From contig CAWBCI010000055.1 in the NCBI GenBank assembly GCA_963787195.1, forward strand, positions 12,137 to 76,136: DNA of 64,000 nucleotides. The letters are read 5' to 3'. Each line of letters opens with the position of its first letter. The first letter of the stretch is position 1. The stretch comes from CAWBCI01 sp963787195 (GTDB lineage Bacteria > Bacteroidota > Bacteroidia > Bacteroidales > JAGOPY01). Positions 25,190 through 35,031 of this stretch are shown piece after piece. The notes beneath the pieces were generated by a model, which saw only the letters and a program-made list of their open reading frames with translations, did no database searches and was not told where the DNA came from. The position numbers and the translations under genes were made by a program.

Positions 25190-28100
25190 ATGATTGATAA
25201 AATTATTGAATTTTCGCTCAATAACCGTCTTATTATCGGTATTCTGACCCTTGCACTCATGGCCTGGGGCGCTTATAATTTCACACAGTTGCCGATAGAT
25301 GCAGTTCCGGATATTACCAATAATCAGGTGCAGATAATTACTACTTCGCCTTCTCTGGCGCCTCAGGAAATAGAACAGTTTATCACCTTTCCGGTAGAGA
25401 TCGCCATGGCTAATCTTCAGGGGGTGACTGAGATCCGTTCAATTTCACGATTCGGCCTCTCGGTAGTAACGGTAGTTTTCAAGGATAATATCGATCCTTA
25501 CAGGACCCGACAGATGGTTGGTGAACAGATCATGATCGCCGAAGGGAATATTCCGACCGGATATGGAAAACCAGAGATGATGCCTATTACTACAGGTTTG
25601 GGAGAGATATATCAATATGTTGTCGAACCGGAGCCTGGTTTTGAAGATCGTTACTCTCCCATGGATATACGAACTGTGCAGGACTGGATTATCAAAAGGC
25701 AACTTTCCGGAATTCCCGGGATAGTTGAAATCAATAGTTTCGGGGGCTTTCTAAAGCAGTACCAGGTAACCATCGAACCCCGCACCCTGGTTGGAATGGA
25801 TATTACGATCCTTGAAATATTTGATGCGCTTGAACAGAACAATCAGAACACAGGTGGAAGTTATATTGAAAAAGGTCCCAATGCTTTTTATATCCGCGCT
25901 GAAGGTCTTGTCAAGAACAAGGAAGATATTGAAAATATAGTTATCAAAAATATCAAGGGTGTGCCAATCCTGATTAAAGATGTAGCTGCAGTGACCTTTG
26001 GCGCACCGGTACGCTTCGGGGCTATGACCAAGGATGGTAAAGGTGAGGCTGTTGGAGGAATTACACTTATGCTTCGCGGTGCCAATTCCGCTCAGGTTAT
26101 AAATGATGTGAAAACCAGGATTGCCAAAGTACAGGAAATACTCCCCAAAGGCCTGGTGATCCATCCTTATCTGGATCGTTCCGCTCTGATCATGAAAACG
26201 GTGAATACTGTCAGCAAGAACCTTATTGAAGGAGGGATCATCGTGATTTTAGTGTTGATGCTATTGGTAGGTAATCTCCGGGCCAGCCTCATTGTAGCCT
26301 CGGTCATCCCGCTTTCCATGCTTTTCGCCTTTTCCCTGATGAATATTTTCGGGGTATCGGCAAATCTTATGAGTTTAGGAGCCGTTGATTTTGGGCTCAT
26401 AGTCGATGGTTCGGTCATAGTAGTAGAAGGTATCCTGCACAGACTGGATAGCAAATATAAGACCGTCAGGCTGAGCCAGGAAGAAATGAACCTGAATATA
26501 TCCACTGCAGCAATGCGGGTTGGGAAATCCGCAGTTTTTGGGGTATTTATAATCCTGATCGTATATATTCCCATTTTTGTTTTTACCGGAATTGAAGGAA
26601 AAATGTTCAAACCAATGGCACAGACTGTGAGTTTTGCTTTACTGGGGGCACTGATTCTTTCACTTACCTACGTCCCAATGATGGCTTCACTCTTCCTGAA
26701 TAAAAACCTGAAACATAAAAAGACTATATCTGATCGTCTCGTCGGATATCTGGAAAAGGCCCACGCCCCTGTTCTGGATTGGTCCCTGCGCCATAAAGCA
26801 TTGTTGATTAGCGGGGTAATTATTTTTATGACCATCAGTTTTTATATATTCAGCAGAATGGGAGGGGAATTTATTCCAACTCTGGAAGAAGGTGACCTGG
26901 CGGCCCAGATGACTTTGACGCCAGGTTCTTCACTTACTGAAAGTGTCAATACAACTACCAAAGTGGAAAAAATCCTTTTGGAAAATTTCCCGGAAGTGAA
27001 AAGCGTGGTTTCCAAAATAGGGACGGCTGAAGTTCCTACAGATCCTATGGCTATGGAGGATGCCGATATAATGATCATCCTGAAAAATAAGGAAGAATGG
27101 ACTTCAGCTTCTACAAGGGAGGAACTGGCAGATAAAATGAAACAGGCCCTTTCTGTTCTGCCAGGGGTTTCCTTTGAATTTCAGCAACCTATTCAACTCC
27201 GTTTCAATGAGCTTATGACAGGTGTGAAGTCGGATGTAGCTGTGAAGATTTATGGAGAGGACCTGACAAAGCTATATGAGTTGGGAAACAGTGCAGCCTC
27301 CTTCATACAGGATGTCCCCGGTGCGGGAGATGTGAAAGTCGAACAAGTCATAGGTCTTCCGCAGTTAGTTGTACGTTATAAACGTGACAAACTGGCCCAG
27401 TACAATCTTACTATAGATGAAATAAATAAGATTATCCGCACCGCTTTTGCAGGGGAGGCTGCCGGGGTTATTTTTGAAGGTGAAAGACGTTTTGATTTAG
27501 TCGTAAGACTTAAAGAATCTTATCGAAAAAATATAGGCAGTTTGCGAAACCTGGCAATAAACAGGCCGGCAGATCAGCTTGTCCTGCTTAGCCAGGTTGC
27601 TGATATTACCTTTGAAAAGGGACCTTTGCAAATTTCCCGTGATGATACAAAACGAAGAATTACGATAGGTGTCAACATCCGGAACAGGGATGTGCAATCT
27701 TTTGTAGAAGAGATCCGGCAGGTATTACAGGAAAAGCAGCCTCTCCCGCCGGGATATTATTATACATATGGCGGTCAGTTCGAGAATCTGCAAGCTGCGC
27801 AAAAGAGTTCATCCGTGGCGGTGCCGGTAGCCCTGGCTGCTATATTTGTCCTCCTGTATTTTGCATTTTATTCCCTCCGCCAGGCTACAATGATTTTTAC
27901 AGCTATTCCACTGGCTGCAATTGGCGGGATATGGGCCCTGTATCTCCGCGGAATGCCCTTCAGCATATCAGGTGGAGTTGGCTTCATAGCGCTTTTCGGA
28001 GTAGCCGTTTTAAATGGGATAGTTTTAATTTCATATTATAATCAATTGGATAAAGAGGGAATGACTGATATTTATGAAAGAGTGAAGGTTGGAACCCGGC

Positions 28101-29521
28101 AAAGGCTCAGGCCGGTTATCATGACTGCCGCTGTGGCTGCCCTGGGCTTTTTTCCCATGGCTCTTTCGAATGCCCCGGGAGCAGAAGTGCAACGACCCCT
28201 TGCAACGGTTGTTATAGGCGGTCTGGTTACGGCAACATTCCTTACGCTCGTGCTCCTCCCGGTTTTCTATGTGCTTTTCAGTAAGAAAAAGAAGACAGCC
28301 ATTCCCAAAAGTAATTATGTAACTGTGATCCTGATACTGATCTTTGCAGGCATCTTTTCTTCCTCTGCTTATTCACAACAACAAGCCGAAAAACTTAGTC
28401 TTGAGCAGGCATTATCCTATGCGCTTGAAAGGAATTATCATATCAAGGATGCCGCTATGCAGCTCGATGCTGCCGGAAAGCTGAAAAAGTCGGCAGTGGA
28501 TTTGCCTGCTCCTGAGATCAACTGGACTCGCGGACAGATAAATTCGTCCCTGCAGGATAATCATCTCCTTATTAGTCAAAGAATCCATTTTCCCGCAGTC
28601 TATTCTGCACAGCACAGAATTCAGTCGGAAACTGAAAATTATGCCCGGAACAATTATCAGCTTGCCCGGAAAAAGCTGGAGAGGGATGTGAAAGCCATTT
28701 ATTATTACTGGCAGATGCTATACCATAAAAAGAAGGTTTTAATAAAGCAGGACAGTATTTATCAGGATTTCAGAAAATCCGTTGAAGTACAGTACAGGGT
28801 TGGGGATGTAAACCAGATAACTTTACTTACGGCCCAAACCCGCTCAATGGCCATGAGTAAACTTATGAATGATGTGAAAGCAGAAATCAGCTATACTGAA
28901 GATGAATTGAAGCGGTTTATGAATGTTGAAGGAAACTATATACCTGAGCGGGATAGCCTTCAAAAACTTTTCGCCCCGGTCATGACCGATACTTCCTGGC
29001 TGATTTCAAACCCTATTCTTTTAAGGTTTGAAAATGAGATAGATATAATGAAAGCAAAGCAGAACAGGGAGAAAATGATGGCTTTTCCGGATCTGAATTT
29101 TGGATATTTTGATCAGAGCATTGATAGCGAGCGGGGATTCAGGGGATGGATCCTGGGAATCAGTGTTCCTATATGGTTCTGGTCCTATAGTGGTAAAATA
29201 CAGTCGGCTAAAGTACATCAGGAAATTGCAAAAAATAATCTGTTATTAGAGAGACAATACCTGATCACACAGGCTAAACAATTATATATCCAGCTTGGCA
29301 AAAATGAATATGCTTTACGGTATTATGAAGAAAATGCATTGCTTCAGGCCGGGCAGCTCATCAAAAATACAGTGCTTAGTTACAGTCAGGGTGAGATTGA
29401 TTACCTTGAATATGTGCAGAACACTACACTGGCTTTTGAAATCCAATTGCAGTATCTTGACGCCCTGAATGATTTTAATCAGACAATTATTGAAATTCAA
29501 TATTTTACGCAAAAGATGTAG
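25190..29521 (+). CDS. CzcA-type heavy-metal RND pump fused to a TolC-like outer-membrane factor
   Basis: The protein has 1443 residues. Residues 1-1031 form a complete HME-RND transporter (start MIDKIIEFSLNNRLIIGIL, two large periplasmic loops, twelve helices). The helix-4 motif DFGLIVDGSVIVVE is of the CzcA (divalent zinc/cobalt/cadmium/nickel) kind rather than the MVDAA form of the copper pump CusA. After a basic linker (KKKKT, 1032-1036), a signal-peptide-like segment (about 1043-1062, ending SSAYS) leads into a TolC/OEP domain (LSLEQALSYALERNYHIKDA onward). The fusion is known from Bacteroidota. The adaptor gene follows after 48 bp. Together they would make a complete inner-to-outer-membrane metal exporter. 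Confidence 0.92.
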   Translation: MIDKIIEFSLNNRLIIGILTLALMAWGAYNFTQLPIDAVPDITNNQVQIITTSPSLAPQEIEQFITFPVEIAMANLQGVTEIRSISRFGLSVVTVVFKDNIDPYRTRQMVGEQIMIAEGNIPTGYGKPEMMPITTGLGEIYQYVVEPEPGFEDRYSPMDIRTVQDWIIKRQLSGIPGIVEINSFGGFLKQYQVTIEPRTLVGMDITILEIFDALEQNNQNTGGSYIEKGPNAFYIRAEGLVKNKEDIENIVIKNIKGVPILIKDVAAVTFGAPVRFGAMTKDGKGEAVGGITLMLRGANSAQVINDVKTRIAKVQEILPKGLVIHPYLDRSALIMKTVNTVSKNLIEGGIIVILVLMLLVGNLRASLIVASVIPLSMLFAFSLMNIFGVSANLMSLGAVDFGLIVDGSVIVVEGILHRLDSKYKTVRLSQEEMNLNISTAAMRVGKSAVFGVFIILIVYIPIFVFTGIEGKMFKPMAQTVSFALLGALILSLTYVPMMASLFLNKNLKHKKTISDRLVGYLEKAHAPVLDWSLRHKALLISGVIIFMTISFYIFSRMGGEFIPTLEEGDLAAQMTLTPGSSLTESVNTTTKVEKILLENFPEVKSVVSKIGTAEVPTDPMAMEDADIMIILKNKEEWTSASTREELADKMKQALSVLPGVSFEFQQPIQLRFNELMTGVKSDVAVKIYGEDLTKLYELGNSAASFIQDVPGAGDVKVEQVIGLPQLVVRYKRDKLAQYNLTIDEINKIIRTAFAGEAAGVIFEGERRFDLVVRLKESYRKNIGSLRNLAINRPADQLVLLSQVADITFEKGPLQISRDDTKRRITIGVNIRNRDVQSFVEEIRQVLQEKQPLPPGYYYTYGGQFENLQAAQKSSSVAVPVALAAIFVLLYFAFYSLRQATMIFTAIPLAAIGGIWALYLRGMPFSISGGVGFIALFGVAVLNGIVLISYYNQLDKEGMTDIYERVKVGTRQRLRPVIMTAAVAALGFFPMALSNAPGAEVQRPLATVVIGGLVTATFLTLVLLPVFYVLFSKKKKTAIPKSNYVTVILILIFAGIFSSSAYSQQQAEKLSLEQALSYALERNYHIKDAAMQLDAAGKLKKSAVDLPAPEINWTRGQINSSLQDNHLLISQRIHFPAVYSAQHRIQSETENYARNNYQLARKKLERDVKAIYYYWQMLYHKKKVLIKQDSIYQDFRKSVEVQYRVGDVNQITLLTAQTRSMAMSKLMNDVKAEISYTEDELKRFMNVEGNYIPERDSLQKLFAPVMTDTSWLISNPILLRFENEIDIMKAKQNREKMMAFPDLNFGYFDQSIDSERGFRGWILGISVPIWFWSYSGKIQSAKVHQEIAKNNLLLERQYLITQAKQLYIQLGKNEYALRYYEENALLQAGQLIKNTVLSYSQGEIDYLEYVQNTTLAFEIQLQYLDALNDFNQTIIEIQYFTQKM

Positions 29522-29569
29522 GACATCTTTAGCTAAAGGAATTATAACGGAAAAAATAGTACATATCCT

Positions 29570-30727
29570 ATGAAAAATATTCATATTCTTATCATCCTTT
29601 TCATCGCGGGAACAATCATTTCCTGCAATACTCATCAAACAAAAGAAGAAACCATGTCTGTGGCCTCTGTGCCCGATCAGGTTACTTTAAGCGGCGCTCA
29701 GATCAGGGAGGCAGGTATAAGCCTTGGAAATTTCCAGGAAGCTGAACTGTCGCACGATGTAAATGCAAGGGGTAGGCTGATTCTTCCTCATAATAGTGAG
29801 GCTGCCGTAAGTACAATGATTGGAGGAATAGTATCAGAGATAGTAGTCCATATCGGGGATAAGGTCAAAAAAGGTACAGCTTTATGCAAACTGATACATA
29901 CTGATATTATCCAGGCCCAGGAAGATTACCTGAATGCCCGTTATAATTATGACCATGCGAAAAGCCAGTTTGAACGGCAGAAGGTATTGAACCGGGAAAA
30001 TGTGTCCTCTGAGAAAAGTTTCCAGGAGAGCGAAAGAAATTATCTTTCAGCTAAAACCCGCTACGACGCCCTGGAGATCATGCTCCGGACCGGAGGTTTT
30101 GATATGGACAAACTGGCTAAGGGGCAAATAGAAGAATATCTGGTTCTCAGGAGCCCGATTGACGGACAGGTAGATAAGATCAATACGAATCTGGGGAAAT
30201 ATGAAGGTCCGGATCAAAGACTATTTGATGTGGTAAATAAATCTGATTTGCACATAGAACTGATGGTATTTGAAAAAGATGTACCCTTGGTGCAAACCGG
30301 TCAGCGTGTTACTTTCAGCCTCTCCAACCTTGGGGATAAGATATATGAAGCTTCTGTGTTTGCCATTGGCAGTACCATGGAGGAAAGCGCCCGCACTGTG
30401 CCTGTACTTGCACATTTTAAGAGCAGGGAAGAGAATCTTTTTCCGGGTATGTTTGTCGCAGCTACCATCCATACCGGAGAGTCAATGTTCCAGGCTTTGC
30501 CTGAGAACGCTCTGATAGCTGAAAATGAAAATGAATATTATATTTATTATACTTTGGATGAGCCTACAGCTTCCGATTTTAGATTCAGGAAAATTCCGGT
30601 CAAACCCGGCCTGATTGAAGACGGTTTTGCCCAAATAAACCTTTTGGGTGATCTGCCGGAAGGTGCCCTGATTGTAATCGAAGGCGCCTATTATATAAGG
30701 GCTGAATTCATGAAAGCCCTGGAATAA
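29570..30727 (+). CDS. RND efflux periplasmic adaptor (CusB/CzcB family)
   Basis: This 385-residue membrane-fusion protein has a lipobox (TIISC, Cys19). It has a biotinyl-lipoyl-like half (STMIGGIVSEIVVHIGDKVK, KGTALCKLIH), a helical hairpin (about residues 120-175), the second lipoyl half (YLVLRSPIDGQVDKINTNLG), then beta-barrel and membrane-proximal domains. It links the RND pump to the outer-membrane channel and may hand metal to the pump. It sits directly after the CzcA-TolC fusion, so it is in the same operon. There is no histidine-rich N-terminal extension to hint at a particular metal. Confidence 0.92.
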   Translation: MKNIHILIILFIAGTIISCNTHQTKEETMSVASVPDQVTLSGAQIREAGISLGNFQEAELSHDVNARGRLILPHNSEAAVSTMIGGIVSEIVVHIGDKVKKGTALCKLIHTDIIQAQEDYLNARYNYDHAKSQFERQKVLNRENVSSEKSFQESERNYLSAKTRYDALEIMLRTGGFDMDKLAKGQIEEYLVLRSPIDGQVDKINTNLGKYEGPDQRLFDVVNKSDLHIELMVFEKDVPLVQTGQRVTFSLSNLGDKIYEASVFAIGSTMEESARTVPVLAHFKSREENLFPGMFVAATIHTGESMFQALPENALIAENENEYYIYYTLDEPTASDFRFRKIPVKPGLIEDGFAQINLLGDLPEGALIVIEGAYYIRAEFMKALE

Positions 30728-30848
30728 ATAATTGAAGCCTAATAGATATCCTGCCATTTCTCTTCTTTTCCACTCTGTTGGCTCTTTTCTTTGTATTTAT
30801 GTCCGTCCCTGAGGCATATACATTAATTTTGCATAAAATTCAGTAAAT

Positions 30849-32003
30849 ATGAAATTCAATATAGGAGATAAAGTCAAATTTTTAAACCAGACCGGCGGTG
30901 GGGTCATCTCTAAGATTATCAGTAGTTCGATGGTTTATGTTCTGACTTCTGATGGTTTTGACCTGCCAACTATGAGCAGTGAATTGATCAAAGTTGATCA
31001 AATCGGTAAAGTAGCCAGCATGTTTGATGAAGATTTTAATGTCGACATAAGCAAAATCAAGGGAAGGGAGAGTAATTCAGCTAATGGGGCCAAGATTCCG
31101 TCGGGATCAGGCCTTGAAAAGGCGGAAAGAGGCTTTGATCCAGGGGATCAGGAAGACGAATATATAGACCGGCAAAGCGCTTTGGGTAATTATTCATTCC
31201 GTGTGAAAAATCCATCCGGTGTATATCTTGCCTTTGTTCCCCATGATCAGAAATGGCTTGTGACCGGTATGGTCGAGATTTACCTGGTGAACCATACTCC
31301 TTATACTGTGCTTTATAATCTTTTCCTGGAAGAGGAGAATAAACTCGAAGGCAAGGATTATGATGTGGTATTTCCCGGAAATAAACTCCTCATCGATACC
31401 CTGGACAGGGATGCTCTTTTGCTTTGGTCACGGGGCATCGTACAATTACTTTTTTTCTCAGAGAGTCCCGACCGTGTGTTGCAACCTGTTTCCACCGAGT
31501 TTGATATCAAGGCTAACCGCTTTAATAAAGAGGAAAATTACCGCGATTCGGAATTCCTGGAGGAGAAATCACTACTTATTTCCATATCTTCACTTTCCAG
31601 TCAGCCATCGGTCATTAGCCGGGAAGACTCCAAAATGGATGAAGAAGCAATCCGGATCATGAAAGCCAGGCAGGTTAAACCTGAAAGTCTCATTGAGAAA
31701 CATCAGACCGGGCCTAAGGAAGCTGTAGTAGATCTGCATATCGGGGAACTGTTAGACAATATAGAAGGCCTTAAGCCGCATGACATGCTGAATATTCAGA
31801 TTGAATATTTTATCAGATGCGTCGAGAGTGCCGTCGAAAGAAATTTCCATAAAGTAACTTTTATCCATGGTGTGGGTAATGGTAGCCTAAAAAACGCTAT
31901 TATCAAAAAACTCCAGGAATATGAAAGTATGGAAAATCACAGCGCTTCCCTTGCCAAATTCGGGGTCGGGGCTATCGATGTGGTGATACGGCCACTCAGG
32001 TAA
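30849..32003 (+). CDS. DUF2027 and Smr domain protein
   Basis: The 384-residue protein has an N-terminal small beta domain (MKFNIGDKVKFLNQTGGGVI), a central DUF2027 domain (about 95-240, LGNYSFRVKNPSGVYLAFVP), and a C-terminal Smr domain with the DLHIGELL, HGVGNGSLKNAI and V-x-VV signatures (about 295-384). Smr domains occur in MutS2 and act as nucleases or nucleic-acid binders on stalled ribosomes and branched DNA. This DUF2027-Smr fusion is typical of Bacteroidota, but its exact role is not known. It has its own -7 element, TAATTTTG (30824-30831). It is not part of the metal operon in function, despite its position. Confidence 0.88.
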   Translation: MKFNIGDKVKFLNQTGGGVISKIISSSMVYVLTSDGFDLPTMSSELIKVDQIGKVASMFDEDFNVDISKIKGRESNSANGAKIPSGSGLEKAERGFDPGDQEDEYIDRQSALGNYSFRVKNPSGVYLAFVPHDQKWLVTGMVEIYLVNHTPYTVLYNLFLEEENKLEGKDYDVVFPGNKLLIDTLDRDALLLWSRGIVQLLFFSESPDRVLQPVSTEFDIKANRFNKEENYRDSEFLEEKSLLISISSLSSQPSVISREDSKMDEEAIRIMKARQVKPESLIEKHQTGPKEAVVDLHIGELLDNIEGLKPHDMLNIQIEYFIRCVESAVERNFHKVTFIHGVGNGSLKNAIIKKLQEYESMENHSASLAKFGVGAIDVVIRPLR

Positions 32004-32125
32004 ATGAAAAGGATAGCAAGGAAAATGAGCAGATATCTTTTCCGGATTATGATGATTATGATATCCTTATGTCAGTTAGATGTTCTGACCCTGAATACTT
32101 TCATGAAGATTATTTAATCTTAAAA

Positions 32126-32161
32126 ACGTTTCCTTCTTTCATTCATGAAAGAAGGAAACGT
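32126..32161 (-). terminator. Terminator of the TonB receptor gene
   Basis: Seventeen-base arms (ACGTTTCCTTCTTTCAT and its complement, 32126-32142 and 32145-32161) are separated by only two bases. On the minus strand five T residues follow, so it terminates the receptor operon about 40 bp after its stop codon. Confidence 0.8.
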
Positions 32162-32201
32162 ATTGTGAAAAATAAGAAACAGCAGGGAATGACCTGTTTT
32201 T

Positions 32202-34289
32202 CTAAAAACGGATTTTCAGGCTTCCGAAGAATTCCCTTCCGGCGCCCGGCTGATAAGAGTTTCCATCAGGGTCGGGTTCAGTGAATGCGATATATGCTTT
32301 ATCAGTAAGATTTTTAGCATAGACTGCAATTTCAGCTTTGCTTTTGCCAAGATTGAAAGCATAGCTTATCCTGGCGTGGTATAGATTGAAGCCATCCTGA
32401 TAGATATCTTTATGTTGCACATCGGTATAAATATACCACTTGCTTTGCAGTTCGGTGCTGAGCCCCACGCTAAAGTGCTCCAGGAACTTATAGGAGAGGT
32501 CGGCATAAAGCTGGTGCTGAGGTGAATTGGGCAGCCAGTTTCCGTCGATGCTGTCGGGTGAGGTATAGGTAAAATGGGAATAGGTATAGGCAAGCTGCAA
32601 TTCGAGGTTCTTAACCGGATCAGCTTTCAGGTAAGCTTCCAGGCCGTAGCGCCGGCTTGAGCCGGCGTTGCCGTAAAAAGTCTCAAGGGGACGATTGGTG
32701 ATGCGGTACCTGTAGAAATCATTTTTGGTGTTTAGTAGGAAAGCGGTAAGATTCCCGTAAAGGTAGTTTCCCAGGTAAGCTCTCATGCCCAGTTCAGGGC
32801 CACTGGAAGTGGCCGGCACCAGATTAGAATTAAAACCTCCATAAGAATCAGGATTATTGTCCAGTTCTTCAGTTGCCGGAGGAAGAAATCCCTGCCCCCA
32901 GTTTGCAAAGAGAAATACGGATGGACTCAGGGTGTAAACCAGTCCGATCCGTGCGGTAGTCTGGTCAAAATCAGCTTTCCCTGAAAGATCAACGCTTTGA
33001 CCGAGCATATCGTTCAGCTCATTGTGGATGTCATCATAACGTACATTGAGCATAGCGTTTAATTTAGGCCCCAACTCCAGGCGGTCGATCAGGAAAATAC
33101 CAAAGGACCTTTGAAGTATGTTCTGGTTAGCCAGGAGTATATCTCCTTCAATTATTTTTTCACTCACATCACCGAAATCTTCTGTACGCGTGCTGTCTTT
33201 GATATTAGGAACTTTATGTTCATTGATGATCTGCCATTCCAGGTCGGTTCCCAGGCTCAGGTGATTTTTGATTTTTTGTTTACCGAGATCCAGACTGTAC
33301 ATAAGCGATCCTCCCGTATTCCTGAGAGCCCTGTACTGGACGGCTGAAGATCCGGGCTCTTTATAGTCGGTCAGACGAATATAGCCGCTGAAATGTATGC
33401 GCTGCTTCTCTGAAATTCCAATTTCACCGCTAATACCATTGGTTACCCGGCGGGTCTTTTGATATTCATTCATTGGTATGGCATCCGGATTGGCCTGTCG
33501 TGGATCATTTAATTGCGAAAGATTTAATCCTTCAGCATTCTGATTGAAGTAATCTGTTACCAAAAGAGTCTGGGTGATCTTTACTCTTTTTGCCGGGGTC
33601 CAGTTAACTTTTTCGCTGAAATTGTTGGCCCAGAAGGCAGTGTGATGTCGATAGCCATTACCTCCCATACGGGAATAGGAAACTCTGTAGTTTAAGTTGT
33701 CCTTAGTGCCGTCAACCTGGCCTAAGATCTTGTAAAACCCATTGGAACCTGCACTCACGAAAGCAGTTCCGTTTACCGGTTTAGTTCCGCCATCCTGCGT
33801 GCTTATATTCAATACACCGGCATTGGATGAGCCTCCGTAAAGGGCTGCCGAAGGGCCTCTCAGTACTTCTATATTATTAACCGTGGCCCAATCCACGTCA
33901 TATAGGTCAGGAGCAAAGCCGGAAGGATCATTGACAGGGATGCCGTCGATGATCACCCTTATTCCCCTCAGACCTCTTTCAGATAAAATGCCCTGTCCCC
34001 TGATTGACATGTGGACACGTGAACCATTCGCCTGGTTATCAATACGGACACCCGGAACGAATCTCAGGGCTTCATCCACTGAAATGGTTCTGGGCATTGT
34101 TGAAAGTTCCTTTGGCGTCACCAGTGAAGTTGAACCCGGGTTAAGTTTCAGGGGGACCGAAACACGGCTTGCAGTTATAACTACTTCCTCCAGGTTTTTA
34201 TTAGTAAGAGTATCCTGCTTAACTTCCTGGGAGATGGCAAAAACTGAAATCAAAAAAAGTATGGATGTTAGATATAATCTGATTTTCAT
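32202..34289 (-). CDS. TonB-dependent receptor
   Basis: This outer-membrane active transporter has about 695 residues. After the signal peptide (MKIRLYLTSILFLISVFAIS) come a TonB-box-like region (LEEVVITASR) and the plug domain (LSTMPRTISVDEALRFVPGV ... LRGPSAALYGGSSNAGVLNI). A 22-strand barrel follows, ending GREFFGSLKIRF with the usual terminal phenylalanine. The closest general type is the siderophore/metal-chelate receptor (FecA/FepA-like) rather than SusC, since it lacks the CarboxypepD_reg domain. A second ATG six codons upstream (34307) is possible. The upstream 170-residue membrane-anchored protein is on the same strand about 100 bp away. The neighbourhood suggests metal uptake, but the substrate is unknown. 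Confidence 0.9.
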   Translation of the reverse strand: MKIRLYLTSILFLISVFAISQEVKQDTLTNKNLEEVVITASRVSVPLKLNPGSTSLVTPKELSTMPRTISVDEALRFVPGVRIDNQANGSRVHMSIRGQGILSERGLRGIRVIIDGIPVNDPSGFAPDLYDVDWATVNNIEVLRGPSAALYGGSSNAGVLNISTQDGGTKPVNGTAFVSAGSNGFYKILGQVDGTKDNLNYRVSYSRMGGNGYRHHTAFWANNFSEKVNWTPAKRVKITQTLLVTDYFNQNAEGLNLSQLNDPRQANPDAIPMNEYQKTRRVTNGISGEIGISEKQRIHFSGYIRLTDYKEPGSSAVQYRALRNTGGSLMYSLDLGKQKIKNHLSLGTDLEWQIINEHKVPNIKDSTRTEDFGDVSEKIIEGDILLANQNILQRSFGIFLIDRLELGPKLNAMLNVRYDDIHNELNDMLGQSVDLSGKADFDQTTARIGLVYTLSPSVFLFANWGQGFLPPATEELDNNPDSYGGFNSNLVPATSSGPELGMRAYLGNYLYGNLTAFLLNTKNDFYRYRITNRPLETFYGNAGSSRRYGLEAYLKADPVKNLELQLAYTYSHFTYTSPDSIDGNWLPNSPQHQLYADLSYKFLEHFSVGLSTELQSKWYIYTDVQHKDIYQDGFNLYHARISYAFNLGKSKAEIAVYAKNLTDKAYIAFTEPDPDGNSYQPGAGREFFGSLKIRF

Positions 34290-34390
34290 AATTATACTTT
34301 TAAACATTTATATAAATAATTAATAATGCAATGCTCTGAATTAAGACAGGCATTGAACTGTTAATGAGTAAATTTTAAAGGAAAATAGTT

Positions 34391-34903
34391 TTAGCTTAGG
34401 GCTGAATATTTGGGAGGAGGATTATTGAGGTCCTTTTTATATAGAGTATAATCCTGATTGATGAAATGGAATAAATAAACAATGTCCCTTTGAAACAGGG
34501 GCATATCTAAAACCTGGGGGAGGTAATTGTTCTGGATCAAACGATTTAGTAAGAGAAGGGTTTTTTGCCTGCCGGAAAAGCGTTTATACCCTGCAATGAG
34601 GCTTTCTTCCTTCTTATCATTAATACAATAATAAGTAATGAATTTTTCATTTACTTCTGTTCTGACTACATCATATAATTCGCCTTCTTTTCTGAATTCT
34701 TTGTTCTCTTTTACCCAATGAAGGGAACTAAGGTCTGAAAGCGGAACTCTTATAAGCGTTAATTCAGAAGTTTTAATATTATTTCGAATCTGTTGCTTAA
34801 TTTCTGACCTGGTTCTCTGTTGTAAAATCTTAAATACCAGGTAAGGTCCTTCAGTGCTTAGGAATAAGACAAGTAATAAAGCCGCCGGAATGAGCCTTTT
34901 CAT
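34391..34903 (-). CDS. Small membrane-anchored protein of unknown function
   Basis: The 170-residue product has an N-terminal hydrophobic helix (MKRLIPAALLLVLFLSTEG) that could be an anchor or signal. A mixed charged domain follows, with TLIRVPLSDLSSLHWVKENK in the middle and a proline-rich end (NNPPPKYSALS). I do not recognise a family. It lies directly upstream of the TonB receptor on the same strand, and small proteins of this type often accompany metal-uptake receptors in Bacteroidota. A link to the receptor is inferred from position only. Confidence 0.6.
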   Translation of the reverse strand: MKRLIPAALLLVLFLSTEGPYLVFKILQQRTRSEIKQQIRNNIKTSELTLIRVPLSDLSSLHWVKENKEFRKEGELYDVVRTEVNEKFITYYCINDKKEESLIAGYKRFSGRQKTLLLLNRLIQNNYLPQVLDMPLFQRDIVYLFHFINQDYTLYKKDLNNPPPKYSALS

Positions 34904-34960
34904 ATAGAAGAATAATCACCCCAAAGATATTGATTCAATTCAGATATTTCACGCAAACAT

Positions 34961-35003
34961 AAAAAAAACCATGGGATTGGTTTTAAAAGACCAGGTCCCA
35001 TGG
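34961..35003 (-). terminator. Terminator of the EF-G gene
   Basis: CCATGGGA (34969-34976) and TCCCATGG (34996-35003) form the stem, and eight T residues follow on the minus strand (34961-34968). It lies about 30 bp after the stop codon. Confidence 0.8.
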
Positions 35004-35031
35004 ATAAATTCTTTTGGAAACATTATCAGGC

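Noticed and set aside
26167..26610. 147-residue frame antisense to the RND pump
   Set aside because: Reverse-strand shadow of the transmembrane region; no start region or homology.
30221..30757. Overlapping frames in the adaptor gene
   Set aside because: The adaptor frame carries clear lipoyl and barrel motifs; the others do not.
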